Positions 51,822 through 63,836 of a stretch of DNA of 64,000 nt are shown here, in pieces (position 1 is the stretch's first letter; every line of letters begins with the position of its first letter). The DNA is from Corinectria fuckeliana (taxonomy: Eukaryota > Ascomycota > Sordariomycetes > Hypocreales > Nectriaceae), in contig WPDH01000223.1 of NCBI GenBank assembly GCA_019137255.1, positions 186,001-250,000 of the forward strand, read 5' to 3'. The notes below the pieces were generated by a model, which saw only the letters and a list, made by a program, of their open reading frames with translations, had not been told where the DNA came from and made no database searches. The position numbers and the translations under genes were made by a program.

Positions 51822-53100
51822 TTACGGCTCTGAATTTTCCCCTAATAACTGTATTCGTGCCTCGGCCCTTGTCTTGTTAAGATGGCCCATGACGTATTCG
51901 TATGTCAACATGGTGACGGTCGCCGCGGGGACGGCTCGCATCATGTTGGTTCCTAATCCTGCGTAAAACGCCATCCAGCCCTCCTCGTGTAGGATAGTCC
52001 GGAAGGTGCTCACGACGCCTCTGTACTTGGGTTTCTCCGCTGGCACTCGTTGAGGAGGACGGCCAGGCGTTACGCCCATTCCTTGCACGAACTGCTCTCC
52101 GGCAACGGGACGCCGCTGGGTTTGCAACCGGGTCCGGATGACCTCGTGGGGGTATGTTGCACTACTGGCAAGTACCTTGGAGAGAATCGAGGCCGATAGA
52201 ATGCCAGCCCATTGGGGTCCACCTTCGCCCTCGGCCGACGCCTCACCCATGCCTTGCCCCGTGAAGGACGTCTTCAAAAACTCATAGGTAGGAAATTGTA
52301 CTGCTACATGCGTCAAGCCGAGAAGGGCCGGCGTCAGGCCCGAATAGAAGGAGGCAATGCCTTCGGAAGTGTACATCTTGCGGGCCGCATCGATCGTTGA
52401 CTTATAGTGCCATGGCGTTTGTAACGTCGGCCGTGCCGTGGGAGTGGTACCAGGCTTGGGCCATAAGGACTGAGGTTTGGAGACTGCGCTCTGTGACATG
52501 AGCCGGGTTTTAATGACCCAGATCGGGTTCGTGACAATGGTGCTGCTGGCGCCGGCTATTATGGAGGACCAAAAGTTGATAACATGGCTGTTGTCTGGAC
52601 ATATCGCGATTAGCAAATGGCAGCTCGCCCACCCATCCCGTTATCAACTTACCATAGTAGTTTCCTAAATAGACCTTGCTCTTGTTGTAGATGGTGAACC
52701 ACACGGCCCACGTCGGTAGGTATCCCATGACAATGGGCCCTAGCCCGCGATAGAGCCCGCGAATGCCCTCTTCGCGCCAGATGACACTGCCAGTGCCGAT
52801 AAGGCCATTGTACATCTTGGTGTGACCTGTATGGCGTCCCTTGTCGACCGGCATATAGCCACCCTGCGCCTGTAGCTTGGTCTTGATGACGTCGAGTGGG
52901 CAGGTGACGATGCCAGAGGTGAAGCCGCCGATGGCACCGGCAAGGGCGTTGAACTGAGAGTCGGAGGCGTGGAGGGCCCATCGGTGCATCCAGGTTACTG
53001 GTACGGGTTCGTGCATTTGGGCGTCGGAGGTGGCAGTGAGGTCGTAGGACGATGCGGCATACTCTGGAGATGGGGTCCGGGCAGCTTCGGGAGACGACAT
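51822..53100 (-). CDS. Mitochondrial carrier, NAD+/pyrimidine-nucleotide type (Yia6/Ndt1-like)
   Basis: Two exons, 52653-53100 and 51822-52594; 58-bp intron joins 'KSKVYLGNYY' to 'DNSHVINFWSSIIAGASSTI'. 406 residues. Three carrier repeats are visible with their signatures: 'CPLDVIKTKLQAQGG', 'NPIWVIKTRLMSQ' and 'YPHEVIRTRLQTQ', each followed by G-rich second helices ('REEGIRGLYRGLGPIVMGYL'). The Trp in the second signature is shared by the Yia6/Rim2/folate-carrier branch. N-terminal 60 residues are disordered. Yeast Yia6/Ndt1 imports NAD+ into mitochondria; Rim2 (pyrimidine nucleotides) is the alternative. The frame runs 102 residues upstream of the chosen Met, which was preferred because the upstream part is composition-driven. 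Confidence 0.85.
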
Positions 53101-54883
53101 TCCCGCCGGCACTCGTTCGCTCGTGGTTTTGGTCACTTTCGCTTGGTCGATCTTTGCCCAGTGTTGGTACGTAGTTTCCGTACTGGTGGGATGAATCGAC
53201 GGAGGTCGGGCGTCAGAACCCGGATTCTTTTCAACTAAGATTTTTCGATAAGCCGTTCGTTGTCGGTCTCGTTGCCGTGATTCCTGGCTCCGACCGGGGA
53301 GCAGGTCCGTCGAAGAGCGACGGGAAACGTGCTGTCGACAAAGCAAATAAAGAAGTCGTTTCCCTCCCTCGCTCTCGGGGCCGTATATATTTTCCTCGGG
53401 AGCCAAGTTTCCCCCCTCTTTGTGATTCCGATGCCGATTCGGACCTCCAAAAAAAAAGGCCCGTCCGTTTCGAGGTTGACTCGTGCCGGTATAGGAGGCC
53501 CTTTCGCTGCCCGGGTGCTGGTACTGCGGGGGAAGAGCGCTCCCACGCGCCGTGACCGTTCCCGCCTAGCGATTGGCGCCGGCCATTGACCTGGGGCAGA
53601 GACTTGAGGTGGTTCGCCTGGACGGAGACGGTGAGGACGATGGGCGGGAGGAAACGCGAAGGGGGAGGAAGCAAGGCGGCCCGTGGAGGAGGAAGTTGGA
53701 GAGTTGGGATGGTGGAGGAAGGAAGAAGATGGGATGGAACCAAGCCAAGTTTCCCAGTGGAGGGCGAGGGAAGAGAGGCGGCGGGCGGCGGGTGGATGAT
53801 GGGGTCGGGCGGTGGAGTAACCCACCTAACGCTGTACGAAGTACATACACTCTGCAGTACAGAATACCTACCTCCACTATACCAGTCCGCTGTAAATGCA
53901 GCCCAGTCACTGCAGCCAGTGGGTTTGCGTCGGCCACAGGTGCTAGAGGACCCTGTGTAGCGTCCTCAGGCTTCGCGCAAGACCCCATGGTTGCGCGGGT
54001 GGGTTTCCAGCGCTCAAACGCCATCCCAGGCCCGCTGTAGTTTGAAAGTGCACTTCAGTGTCGGGGGCTAGGTTTTCCCTGCTCTTCGCCCGCCACAAGC
54101 CGGCCCCGGCGGGACGCAAATGACGCAGGCCGGTGCTAATCGACCCTAGAAAAGGCGGCATCTTTGGAGGTCACGTCTACGGGCACCACAGCACCTTGCA
54201 GCGCGGTGCACCGTGCCGACCTGTCCTGCACGTCTGCCGTGCGTCGGCGGCAATTGTATCTTTGTCTGCCATTCGTCGCACGCCCACCAGGTCCGATAGC
54301 GATACCGACATGGCTTATCGTCTTGCGCTCACCTCGCTTGACTCCCACTCTCACACACCACAGTAAAGACATGCCAAGTGACTCAATCGCAGCGGACCCT
54401 TCAGTGTCGATCTAGTCGTTTGGTCGCATCCCACATTCCCCGTGAATCGTCATCTGTCCGTCCCGACCAGAGTTGCAAACACTGCAATACTACTGGCCGT
54501 ACTGCTGTTCCGAGCGCCGGCTTTCAACGGAACAAACGGAGGCGCAACCCCCACATTTCCCTTGCTGCACCCTCCCCCGTGGCCGCATCCGCTCGCCCAT
54601 GTTCTCTTCCGCAAGGCCGTCCGCCGAAACGGCTGGATCACGTGGACTCTATCACGCTGAAGTCCAACCGGCCGCGCCCCACTCCGACCAACGGGCAAAC
54701 GAGGACGCAGGAATGGTCATCAAAGCAGAAAGCACGTGACGTCTCGAGCTCTCCCAGAAGGATTTGTTCCCTCAGCCCATCCATTTCGCGCATTCCCGAA
54801 CCCGACGAACGACGGAATCGACGACGACGACGCCCTCCGACCCGGACCAGACCACCAATCTCCCTTCGTCAATCCCCTCAACC
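53101..54883. other. Intergenic, 1.8 kb, divergent promoters
   Basis: No gene supported. Several long frames lack motifs. TATATAT at 53384-53390 lies 284 bp upstream of the carrier start. Confidence 0.4.
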
Positions 54884-55465
54884 ATGAAGTACTCGCTTGC
54901 CCCCTTCATTCTGCGGAGGCCCTGGCTGGCCCGGTTCTTCAAGCCTGCCGCCAGCTGGTACGTCAACGCCGCCGGTTACCGCCAGCTGGGCCTGAGGTAC
55001 GCGAACCCCTCCCCCCTTTCGGCCGAACGATGCGAATCCAGGAACCTGCAACACCCAATTGGGCTATCTGGGACATTCATGGCCCTCTGTGGTTTCGAGA
55101 TTGGCTTTTTTTCGCTGACCGGGTTCGTCAATTGATGCAGATACGATGACCTCCTCGAGGAGGAGAACGACGCCGCCCAGAAGGCCCTCAAGCGCATCTC
55201 CCCTACGGAGTCCTACGAGCGAATCTACCGCATCCGCCGCGCTGTCCAGTGCAGTTACCAGCACAAGCTGCTCCCCAAGGACCAGTGGACCACCACTGCC
55301 AATGTACGACGTTCCCCGGCATTCGCCACCGACCGGTGACAGAGGAACACAGACTAACTTCTTCCGTAGGATGCCCGCTACCTGCAGCCCGTCATTGATG
55401 AAGTCAAGGCCGAGGCGGCCGAGAAGGAGGAGCTCGACTCTATTGCCGTCATCCGCAAGAACTAG
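54884..55465 (+). CDS. QCR7: Cytochrome bc1 complex subunit 7 (QCR7, 14 kDa)
   Basis: Three exons, 54884-54996, 55141-55303 and 55370-55465; introns 144 and 66 bp. 123 residues, the typical length. Begins 'MKYSLAPFILRRPWLARFFK', then 'ASWYVNAAGYRQLGLRYDDL', 'LKRISPTESYERIYRIRRAV', 'CSYQHKLLPKDQWTT' and 'DARYLQPVIDEVKAEAAEKE'. It is the matrix-side subunit that binds cytochrome b early in complex III assembly, together with QCR8, which is also in this window at 30 kb. Family blocks fix all splice sites. Confidence 0.96.
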
Positions 55466-56122
55466 ACGGCGTGATGGGAATGATGAGTGTACAGACTAGG
55501 AGAATGGGTGGTTTGAGCGCGAAACGGCGTCTCCGGGGCGAACGGCGACCCAAAAGGACTAGACAGTCTCGTGTATCCTATGTATAGACATCGTCGTATT
55601 GACTCACTTTGCATACTTACGATTCTCCCTTTGCGTTTGTTACAGATTATTATTTTCTTGACTTCTTTTCGTAGTTTACAGCATGCCATCTGGACTAGGC
55701 TATGATGGAGCTTGACTCCAGGTAGGTTTTATATCACCGTCTAAGGAACTCCAATCAACAAGATAGGAGCCCCTTCAGCGACTCTTCGGGGATTCCCACA
55801 TCTACCATGGCCCCCTCATGCCCATACCAGCGGTTTGGCTTGGGCAGCCTCCACAGAGTTCCACTGGCTAACAAGCCCTCACCTCCGGAACCGTCCGGAC
55901 ACCTTTGTCCGCTGAGCTAGTTTTGAATGCTTGTTGACATCATATCCGTCCTTTTCCCACTGTCTCCCAGCATGTGACTCCATCCCAAACAATGGTGAAA
56001 TATCTCATCCAATATGGCCGTTAATGCTCGCCCTTTCTCGTGCCCTCCTCTTCATGGCCCCCAAGAAGTTGCCAAAGCAGTTGACACCAGCACTAGCGAG
56101 AGCCCGGGAGACGATGGCTGGC
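55466..56122. other. Convergent 3' spacer, no gene seen
   Basis: 3' sides of QCR7 and the deubiquitinase gene; only motif-free frames. Confidence 0.45.
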
Positions 56123-59100
56123 TTATACACGCTGATAGAACAGCAGATAGGCCACCTTGTTGTCCTTGATGTTGTCTTTGGCCTGCTTCCCCTTTCCACT
56201 GCCGTTGCCAGCGCCGTTGACAACACTGCTCCATCGCTTGTTCCCGCCAGGAGCAGTTGTGACTTGCTTCCATCCGTCCTCGTCCCCGGTGTCTTCATCC
56301 AACATGGCTCCAAATCGGTTGCCAGACGCACCGGGGGCGGAGTTCTCGTTGCGAGTGTCTTTGACTTCCTCCTCCTCGCCACCCTCAGCAACATCCTCAC
56401 TCCGAACTCTTCGAATGAAGGTGTCATCGAGGCGGATCCACTCCTTGCCTTCTTGGCGCCTCACATCTACAGTATAATGTCCGCCACTAGCATTCTTGCC
56501 ATGGTGGTATACCACGCTGATCAACTTGTACTTGGGCATCGATCCCTCACCTAGAGTCTGGCGTGTCTGCCGAGATAAGGCTTCGCGAGGGATCTCAAGA
56601 TCCAAGGGGTATCCAATATTCTTCCAGATCTTGACAGTTCCGTTGCCCTCTGCATCAAACTGGAATCGCTTGAGATGCAGAATGAGCACAGGGGGAAGAG
56701 ACTCAATAAAAACCTGCTTGGTAGCCGTCACGTCCTTACCACGGGGCGAGTTGAAGTTTCCTTGCATACGCTCGGGTCGCGTGAGTCCACGCAAGGCGTC
56801 CACCACGTTGCGGACATCTGGTGCGCCAATGTCCAACTGGAGGGGCTGATAGGGCTCCGTCGTGATAGAATCCTTGAGCCCAGGTACTCGGAACTCGGAC
56901 CTTAACAGGCCTCCGAATATCTTCGTGATCGGAGTCGATGCATTTGAGCCAGCGGACCGAGTCACGGCGGCACGCTGCTTTCGGCCCACCTCAAGCCAGT
57001 CCCCGGTGGGATCGGAACCATCCAAGCCAATGTTGGTAATGGATTCTTCCGATACACCCGAGAACAACGAACTGCCCATGACTGAGGTGCACTCATCATC
57101 CAGAGACTGAAGCAGGAACCCGAGGAATTCCTCAGCATCTTGCTGATGACCACGCTATGTAAGTTAGCAAGCATTTCACGAAGCCTGGAGAGACCGCTAC
57201 ATACCCTCATACTCGCAAACCGAGAAAGCTGCCTTATAGCTTCGTAAACGAATTCAGGGGTAAAGGGCTCGCCATAGCGCTCAAGCTCCTCGCTTTTCAG
57301 GGCCCTTCTCAGAGCCTCAACAGAGGGAGCCGACTTGATGAGCTTGTATTCATGCATAAACATGATCCTGTTGGTGGTTAGCTTGGCATGTCAGGGTGAT
57401 TCGGGTGTGGGTACACATACATAGCGTCGATCAAAGGAGTCTCGCTTTTGAAGCTATGAACAGCTCTCTTGCTCACTTGGTCCAAGAAATCATAGAATGG
57501 AACGCAAAACATCAAAACTTGGAGCACCTAATGCCACTTAGTAGGATGTCCTTGAAAGCATTTGGATTTAGTAACTTACCGAATTCATGTAGCACATGTT
57601 CCCAGTGTTGATCAAACCGCGGGGCTCAAGGAACGAAATCTTGTCGCCACCACCGACATGATACGCGCGAATGGCTTCTGCGACCGAGCTGGCGTTGACT
57701 TTTGAAAAGCCTGCGCTGGAGCCGTTGACACCGCCAACAACACCATCAGCATCGTGACCATTGACAGCCCCGGCTCCAGATGAAGAGCCATTGGGCCCAG
57801 CAGTCGACTTCGCAAAAAGGTTCGCCCAGCTCGTGGGAGCAGCTTTGGCTGGAGCGCTAGTGGTCGATTCGGTGGCACTGGCATCTTGTTCAGCTGAGAT
57901 GGCAGCGACATCGGCGGATGTGGTGTCTTGTGCTACTGTCTCAATAACTTCGCCATTCACCGGCTTTTCAGCACGAGAAGGCTTGGCATCCTTGACATTA
58001 CCCTTAGGGAGGGCAGGAACAGCGGGAACAGGGTGAGCGCCAGAGCGAGCGGCGGCTTTGCCACCAACTTTGGGGGTGGCAGTGGAGGCAGTGTTGGTTC
58101 GAGACCGTTGCTGAGAGGAGTTTGGTGTTGTGGGAGTAGAAGGAGTAACATCTCCAGCGGGTTGGCGTGGGGTGGATGCGGGCTCAGATTGCACATCGGA
58201 GACGACAGAAGGCTGGGTGGAGGCCGGGGAATCCTTTGCGGTCGATTTAGCTGCGGTGCTCTGTTCCAACTGTTCCGCGGCAGCTTCGTGTTGCTCGACT
58301 GGCAGTGAAACGGCCTGGCTGTCGGCATTCAGTGGTTTTCTCCGTCGCCTCGACTTTGCGGTTCGAATCGGAAAATCCAAGTCCGGCCGTGAGAGCCATG
58401 GCAGCTGTGAATGGTCAGTAAGTGTAAAGGTAGTTCTGAATTGTACTAAAGACTCACGGGAGCTCGGAAAGGCCCAGTGGGAACCTCTACAGGAGAAGGC
58501 TCCTGCGCAGAGATAACAGAGGGAACTGGCTCTCTTGCCTGTGGAGTCGGGGAAGTTGGGTGAGGAAGGATTTGCGACGAATGGGTCGAAGAGGGAGTGT
58601 GAGGCGGGAGCGCAGCTGGTACAGGCGGAGGTTGGTAAGGTGTGGCGAGAGCAGGCGAGTGTTGAGCGGGACGGGGATAGCTGGGCGGCACAGTGACGCC
58701 AGCCATGGGCACGTATTGATGCATGGTGGACGGCGATCGAGCGTAGTTTTGGTGCGGCGCGTATCCAGGTTGAGGCATGCTACCGTTCTGGTATTGACCG
58801 TTCGGATACTGACCATTCTGGTACTGGCCGTTCTGGTACTGGGGCGGCATGCCGTAGTACTGCTGTGGCGTATAGGGCATGTAGTTGGCATACATGGAAT
58901 TCACATGCTGTTGGTGTTGCTGGTGCGGGTACTGGGGTTGGTGCTGGTATTGATGCTGGTGCTGGTGCTGGGGTTGATGCTGAGGTTGGTGGTGATACTG
59001 TGGGACGTACGGAGGGGGTTGCCTCCTGCGAGGCCCTCCTATGCCGCCAGTCATGTCGACACTAGGTATACCACCAGCTGCTCCCTGCATGTTCTGCCCA

Positions 59101-59123
59101 GCCGGCAGATGGCGGTTACTCAT
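56123..59123 (-). CDS. UBP3: Ubiquitin C-terminal hydrolase, Ubp3/USP10 type
   Basis: Five exons, 58458-59123, 57580-58404, 57421-57527, 57205-57367 and 56123-57154 (introns 50-53 bp); 930 residues. The first 220 residues are Gln/His/Tyr/Pro-rich (HQPQHQPQHQHQ, repeated QNGQY units), prone to condensation. A Ser/Thr/Ala-rich linker follows. USP domain: Cys box 'GLINTGNMCYMNS' and 'VLQVLMFCVPFYDFL', 'RRGHQQDAEEFLGFLLQSLD', 'PPVLILHLKRFQFDAEGN', and His box 'YHHGKNASGGHYTVDVRRQ'. The exon 2/3 junction cuts the Cys box. Yeast Ubp3 with Bre5 acts in ribophagy, COPII turnover and Ty1 silencing. Catalytic residues intact. Confidence 0.93.
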
Positions 59124-60161
59124 CTTGCCGGCTTGGGGGTTGAAATGAAGACGGGCGCCACCCAGTTGGTGCGACTCCCGCAGCCACGTCGCTGTTGGAT
59201 CTCGAGATCAGAAGGGGTCGCGTGGGCCTCGTGCGCAGGTTTCAGGGGGTGAAGCTGTGTCTGGCTCGAGGATAACGGATTTCGGATTGCGGATTGCGAG
59301 TCGCTTGTTGTCTGTTGCTTGCGCAAAATGACGCTCGCAGCGGCCTGATAGTCCGCAAAGGTCTTGAGGATGGCGATGACGGGGCGCAGAGGGGAGGGGG
59401 GGGCCTCTGGCTTCCCCGGGAGCGAAGTCGAGACAGGAGAAACGGAAAAGCCGAAGGAAGAGAAAAAGAAGAAAAAGAGCGGAGATGTCCAAGACTTCGC
59501 CAGAGACAAAAGGTCGAAGAAGAGACGCACACGAGAGAGTTGCGTCAGGCTGATGCTTGACGTCGGGAGAAGTAAAATTTGGGACTCGGAGTTTCCTGGC
59601 ACGCAAGGCGCTGCGAAAGTTGCCGACGAGCCAAGCTGCGCCGGGGTCACCCCTAGTGGTCGGTCTGTCTGACAGTGGGCTCCGGGGCCAGATGTTGGTG
59701 TCTGAGGCAGAGATTGACGCTTGACACCAGGCAGCCGGGTGCGCCTGCTGGTCCGTGTCCCCCACCTTGGACCGACCCCTGTACTGTACAGTATGTACTG
59801 CACCTCACTGTAATAATTACTGTTAATAAGGCTGGATGGGAATCGACCCGAGACCTGAACGGCTGAACGACTAATCCAAGGAATACTATCTAACTACTCA
59901 TCTACGCATCGATTTATTCCTGCTATCGAAGGACTCTGTACACATACAACCAAGATTGTGGGACATCGCTGATCTACTTGACGAACTTGTGACAAATCTG
60001 ATATCTGTAGTTCCACATCTCGTGGTCTTGAATATGCTGTGCTTGCTATCACTTACATGGGCCTCACATACCATCCACTCTAACGCCATGCCCTCAATAA
60101 TAACGCCCACCAATGCAAGCCGAGCCTTGGCCAACTTCTCCCATTCCTCTTTCCGGCCCTT
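59124..60161. other. Intergenic, 1 kb, no gene seen
   Basis: 5' side of UBP3 and 3' side of the SAE2/CtIP gene. A tRNA B-box-like string near 59840-59855 was considered and rejected. Confidence 0.45.
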
Positions 60162-62317
60162 CTACTCATCTCTGAAAACCCATCTGCCGCCCGACCGCAT
60201 GGCTTCCCTGTACCGCTCCTGAACCGTCTGCTTGTCGCGCTTCGTCGCCTCCGCCCTGTCCGCCTCCAGCTCCTGAGTACTCGGGAAGTCGGCATTCCAG
60301 AATCCCGGTGGAGATCGCATGCGTGAGTATCGATGCCGATGGGTGCCGTATTTGTCTGCCAGCTCCTGCGTCTTTGCTTCGACCCAAAGCTCGTCCCTTT
60401 CTGGCTTGTCCATCGTGCCAAGGCGGTACGCGTAGTCGCCCATGTAGGCCTCCAGCAGCTTCTGCTCTTCCTGTCGCTGCGCCGATGTAAGAGGTGGATC
60501 GGGACGTTGTGACATGGCTAGGGCTCGCCATTGTTTCCCACAGCAATGCATGTCGGTACACCCTGACAAGCAAGCCCTCTCGTTCTTGTCCCTCACAACT
60601 TCTGTATACGCAAAGTCGAGGCCGTCATTGACAAGGGGGTTGACTTTGAAATCATCTGGGCGCAGTTCTGAGGGCGCTTTGTGTCGCAATAGGGAGGTCG
60701 AGCCTTTTTGAGCAAGAGGAGACATTGTGCCTTGATGTGGTAGTTTGAAGTTGGAAAGCTTTGGCCGGCTTAGAGTGCTGGCTTGCTGTGCTGGGGTTCC
60801 ATCCCGAGGACGCCCGTCTTGTTCAAACGGAAGTTCGCGGCGCCCTGGAACGGAAAGTTCCATTTGAAGGGTGCTGACTTTCGCCCGTGGTCGAGGATTG
60901 GAGCGAGTAGTTTCATCACCCCGAGCTGCAGGACTGTTGAGGAGCGTGTCCAGCCGACCCTTAGGAACTGGCTTCATCCCACTCTTCGAGCCCCCTTCCG
61001 CAGCTCCCCTCTTGTAAATCATGCCGTCCTCGGCTAGAGTAGATATGCCATTGCTCAACCCTTTTCTAAGGGGCGTGGTTGGCTTGTTCCATTCAGGCCG
61101 GACCCCTCGGTTGACGTTGTTGACGCTGAGTGGTGTGAGAGCGGACGAGAAGCTGGGAGTCCGAGCCGTATCAGGAGCGGGATCCGGCCTCACGAACAAT
61201 GGAGCTGGAGTTGTAACCGTCATGAGAGTATTGCCACGAGCCTGGCCATCCACCCCTGACTCCTCCAGCTCCTTGCGTTTCCTAGGTGTTAACATCCTTT
61301 GGGCAACCTCTCCCAAGTCGATGCTCTCCTGTATATCAACCGCGTGCCCACCCATGGAGAGAACAGGACTTGATCCAACCGTCAGTTCCAGCTTAATCTT
61401 TCGGGGAGGTGTCTCGTTTGATTCGGGCTCATCCCTCTTCCTCTTCCGTACAGCCCGTTCGGAGACAACGACAGGGAGATCCGATGACGGCTCATTCTTG
61501 ATTTGCACGTCGTCGATTGGATGCTGCATCGGTAACTCGGGTAATTCGTCTGGTTCTCTAGGGTCTGACCCTCCCTGTGTCGACTCCGATTGTGGATTGA
61601 CAGCTCCGACGGAAGTAGCAGCAGCATCCTGTTCTGGGCTGAGGGACGTGGCGGCAAGAGGCGGTAATTCCAAATCAGCTTGTTCAAGCCCAGCATCGGA
61701 AGTAAAGCTAGTGTTGGGGCTGGGGCTGTTTGCTTCGGCCTTGGCATCTGGGTTCGTTGAGGCTCGGCCACTTTTGGAATTCCTGTCCATAATCCCAATC
61801 CCGTGCTCCTCCTCCGCAGCCCTGATCTTCTTTTCCAATGCCTTTGCATATTCTACCCATTGGTCTCGTTCGTCCTTTCTTTTCCGAAGTGCGTCCTTGG
61901 CTTTCTTGAAGTTTTCTGAGAGCGCGTTGAACTTCGAGCCAACCTTGCGACACTCTGCCTTCCAGTCGGGCTCACTGTCGAATGAATTGCCGTCGGTTGC
62001 TCGTGATGAAGCGCTTAGCGACGCATTGATTCGCTTCTCTGCGTCCAATTTGACATACGCCTTCCGCACCTTTCCTTCTAGGCGGTCATTCTTGATTATC
62101 AGCTGTATAGCCTTGCTGCTCTCAGCATTCCGCTCTTTGTGAGCTTTCTCAAGCTCAAGCTTCACCGATTCATAGTCTGCAGCCTATTAGAGGTTGACCC
62201 TAGAATACATCAGTCGGGGGTCAACTCGCCTTTCTTGATTGCCTCATCGACGCGTCCACATGCCTCGGCAAGAGCACTTAAAAGTTCCGGGCGCCCCGTT
62301 TGAAACCAGCTCGTCAT
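60162..62317 (-). CDS. Sae2/Ctp1/CtIP double-strand-break resection factor
   Basis: Two exons, 62230-62317 and 60162-62176; 700 residues. The 53-bp intron starts with GC (AG|GCGAGT) and ends CTGCAG; splicing joins 'CGRVDEAIKK' to 'DYESVKLELEKAHKERNA', making a continuous coiled coil. Middle 450 residues are disordered, Ser/Pro-rich. The C-terminal SAE2 domain has the zinc-type 'CLSGCTDMHCCG' (CxxC-like), the DNA-binding 'THRHRYSRMRSPPGFWNADF' with the RHR motif, and ends 'RSGGRWVFRDE'. This factor activates Mre11-Rad50-Nbs1 to clip 5' ends at breaks. The start is the Met directly before 'TSWFQTGRPELL', with 79 unneeded codons upstream. Confidence 0.9.
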
Positions 62318-63044
62318 TTTGCCTTTTGAAGATTCGTAATCATCACTCCGATGAGCATGAGCAGAGTGATGGTCACACGGAAGCAAAGGTATGGTTGTGA
62401 GCTGGGAAATAGGATGGCAAATGGGTGTTGACGCGTCTCCACTTTGGGCGCGGATGTGAGCGGCCTGCCTGGGTGGCAATTGTCGCGACGCTGCTCCACG
62501 TGACACCATGAAGCCCAAATCCACGAAAGGCAACTTCCACGCACCCAACGTCATCCCCTGTGAGCGAATTAGCCCGGGAATATTTAATGACGTGTAAGGG
62601 AAGATATCTGCTGAAGAATCGTGTGGTCTTGAATTTAGACGTAACTTCTAGACAGAGGCCTCTTCAATGTCGAACCATTTTTCTACGACCTGCAGTGTGT
62701 AACCAGTTGATATAGTTATACCTAGGTAATGGTGACAAGACTAATCCCCTCAGCTTACACGGCTTGAAAAGCACATGCTAAACATTGAAAGTCGTTCGGC
62801 GCTGGATAGAGTGAAACGCGACTGTATTACTCTCAAAGCCAATTTGAAGCTATCGCATTTGCTGATCGGCGATTCATAATGGCCCTAGCAGGAATAGTCC
62901 GGCTTCTCATGCTACTGGCTAGTAGTTAGGTCTAATGGCCTGTATAAATATGCTCCTTGTCCTGAAATGATAACCCACGACTTAGCAAATTGTTCACCTT
63001 GTACCGCTTTACCATCGCCGCTCTTGTCCTAGGGCTGGAGGGGA
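62318..63044. other. Intergenic, no gene seen
   Basis: 5' side of the SAE2/CtIP gene, AT-richer after 62600. Confidence 0.4.
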
Positions 63045-63836
63045 ATTGCCTTTGCCGTGGAACTAACTAACCTCCCTGAACGGATGCTAGACTATATTGT
63101 TGGGTCTACTTCAGTTTACTACATCGGCCTAATTAGGTCGACTGGTCTGTGGAAGCGTTGTAGGGCGGAACGGAATAGATGATCTCATCACCGCTTGCCT
63201 TATTTGTGACAAGGCGCGCGTATCACACGATCAATCTGGCCCTGGTAGAAAAAGGAGAATTAAAGATGTGGAAGACATGGAAGTAAGCGAGACATTCAAA
63301 TCATTTGTGTGGTGTGATGTCGTTTGCAGCGCACCAGCCGACCTTTAAAAGGCGGACTGGGATGCGTGAGATGAGAGACGTTAGAGCAGTCATCCCGACT
63401 TCAATGATGCCATTTTGAGCATATGAAAGCTTGCGCATATTGATGGAAAATGTGTGCGGTTTGGGAGAGTTGCAAAGCAGAACAGACTAGTCGATGTGAT
63501 CTGCGAATATATCGGAACACTACTAGGAGCTAGAAGGAGCACGTTGATTGCCTTATCCGAAATCGTATTAGGTCTCTCGCAATCGATGCCGTCTTTTCGC
63601 AAGCGTTTGGGCACTATGCCCCAGTATTTTCCACGTTAAGGTCTGGCATTCTCACATCTCAAAACGCTGAACCTAGGTTCTATCACAATTTCGCGTCACG
63701 GCCATCTGAGTCGGAATGTAGCACAGCCTGCGCTATTCCGAAGCACAGCCGGATTCAACGAGCTGAAGCCGGTTGCCTACATAGCTGTCTTCGGTGCAAC
63801 TTTCACGGGTTCGGAAGTTGTTCTTCTCTCCGAGTA
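63045..63836 (+). pseudogene. Possible decayed F-box/LRR-like gene
   Basis: Fragments in the plus strand separated by stops: 'FAVELTNLPERMLDYIVG' and 'LIRSTGLWKRCRAE' (F-box-like, about 63050-63168), 'RLVDVICEYIGTLLGARRS' (63480-63540), and 'LAFSHLKTLNLGSITI' to 'GFNELKPVAYIAVFGA' (63640-63810), the last resembling the C-terminal region of fungal F-box proteins. No intact frame over 65 codons and no splice model that removes all stops. Weak call. Confidence 0.3.

Noticed and set aside
53231..54040. Frames of 150-196 residues between the carrier and QCR7
   Set aside because: Overlapping on both strands, low complexity and without motifs.
55865..55925. A-box-like TAGCTCAGCGG on the minus strand
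   Set aside because: No cloverleaf can be drawn and the B box is missing.
59830..59920. tRNA-like string on the minus strand (GGTCGATTCCC, B-box-like)
   Set aside because: The T-arm stem does not pair, no matching acceptor arms exist and the D arm is poor; at best a decayed tRNA.
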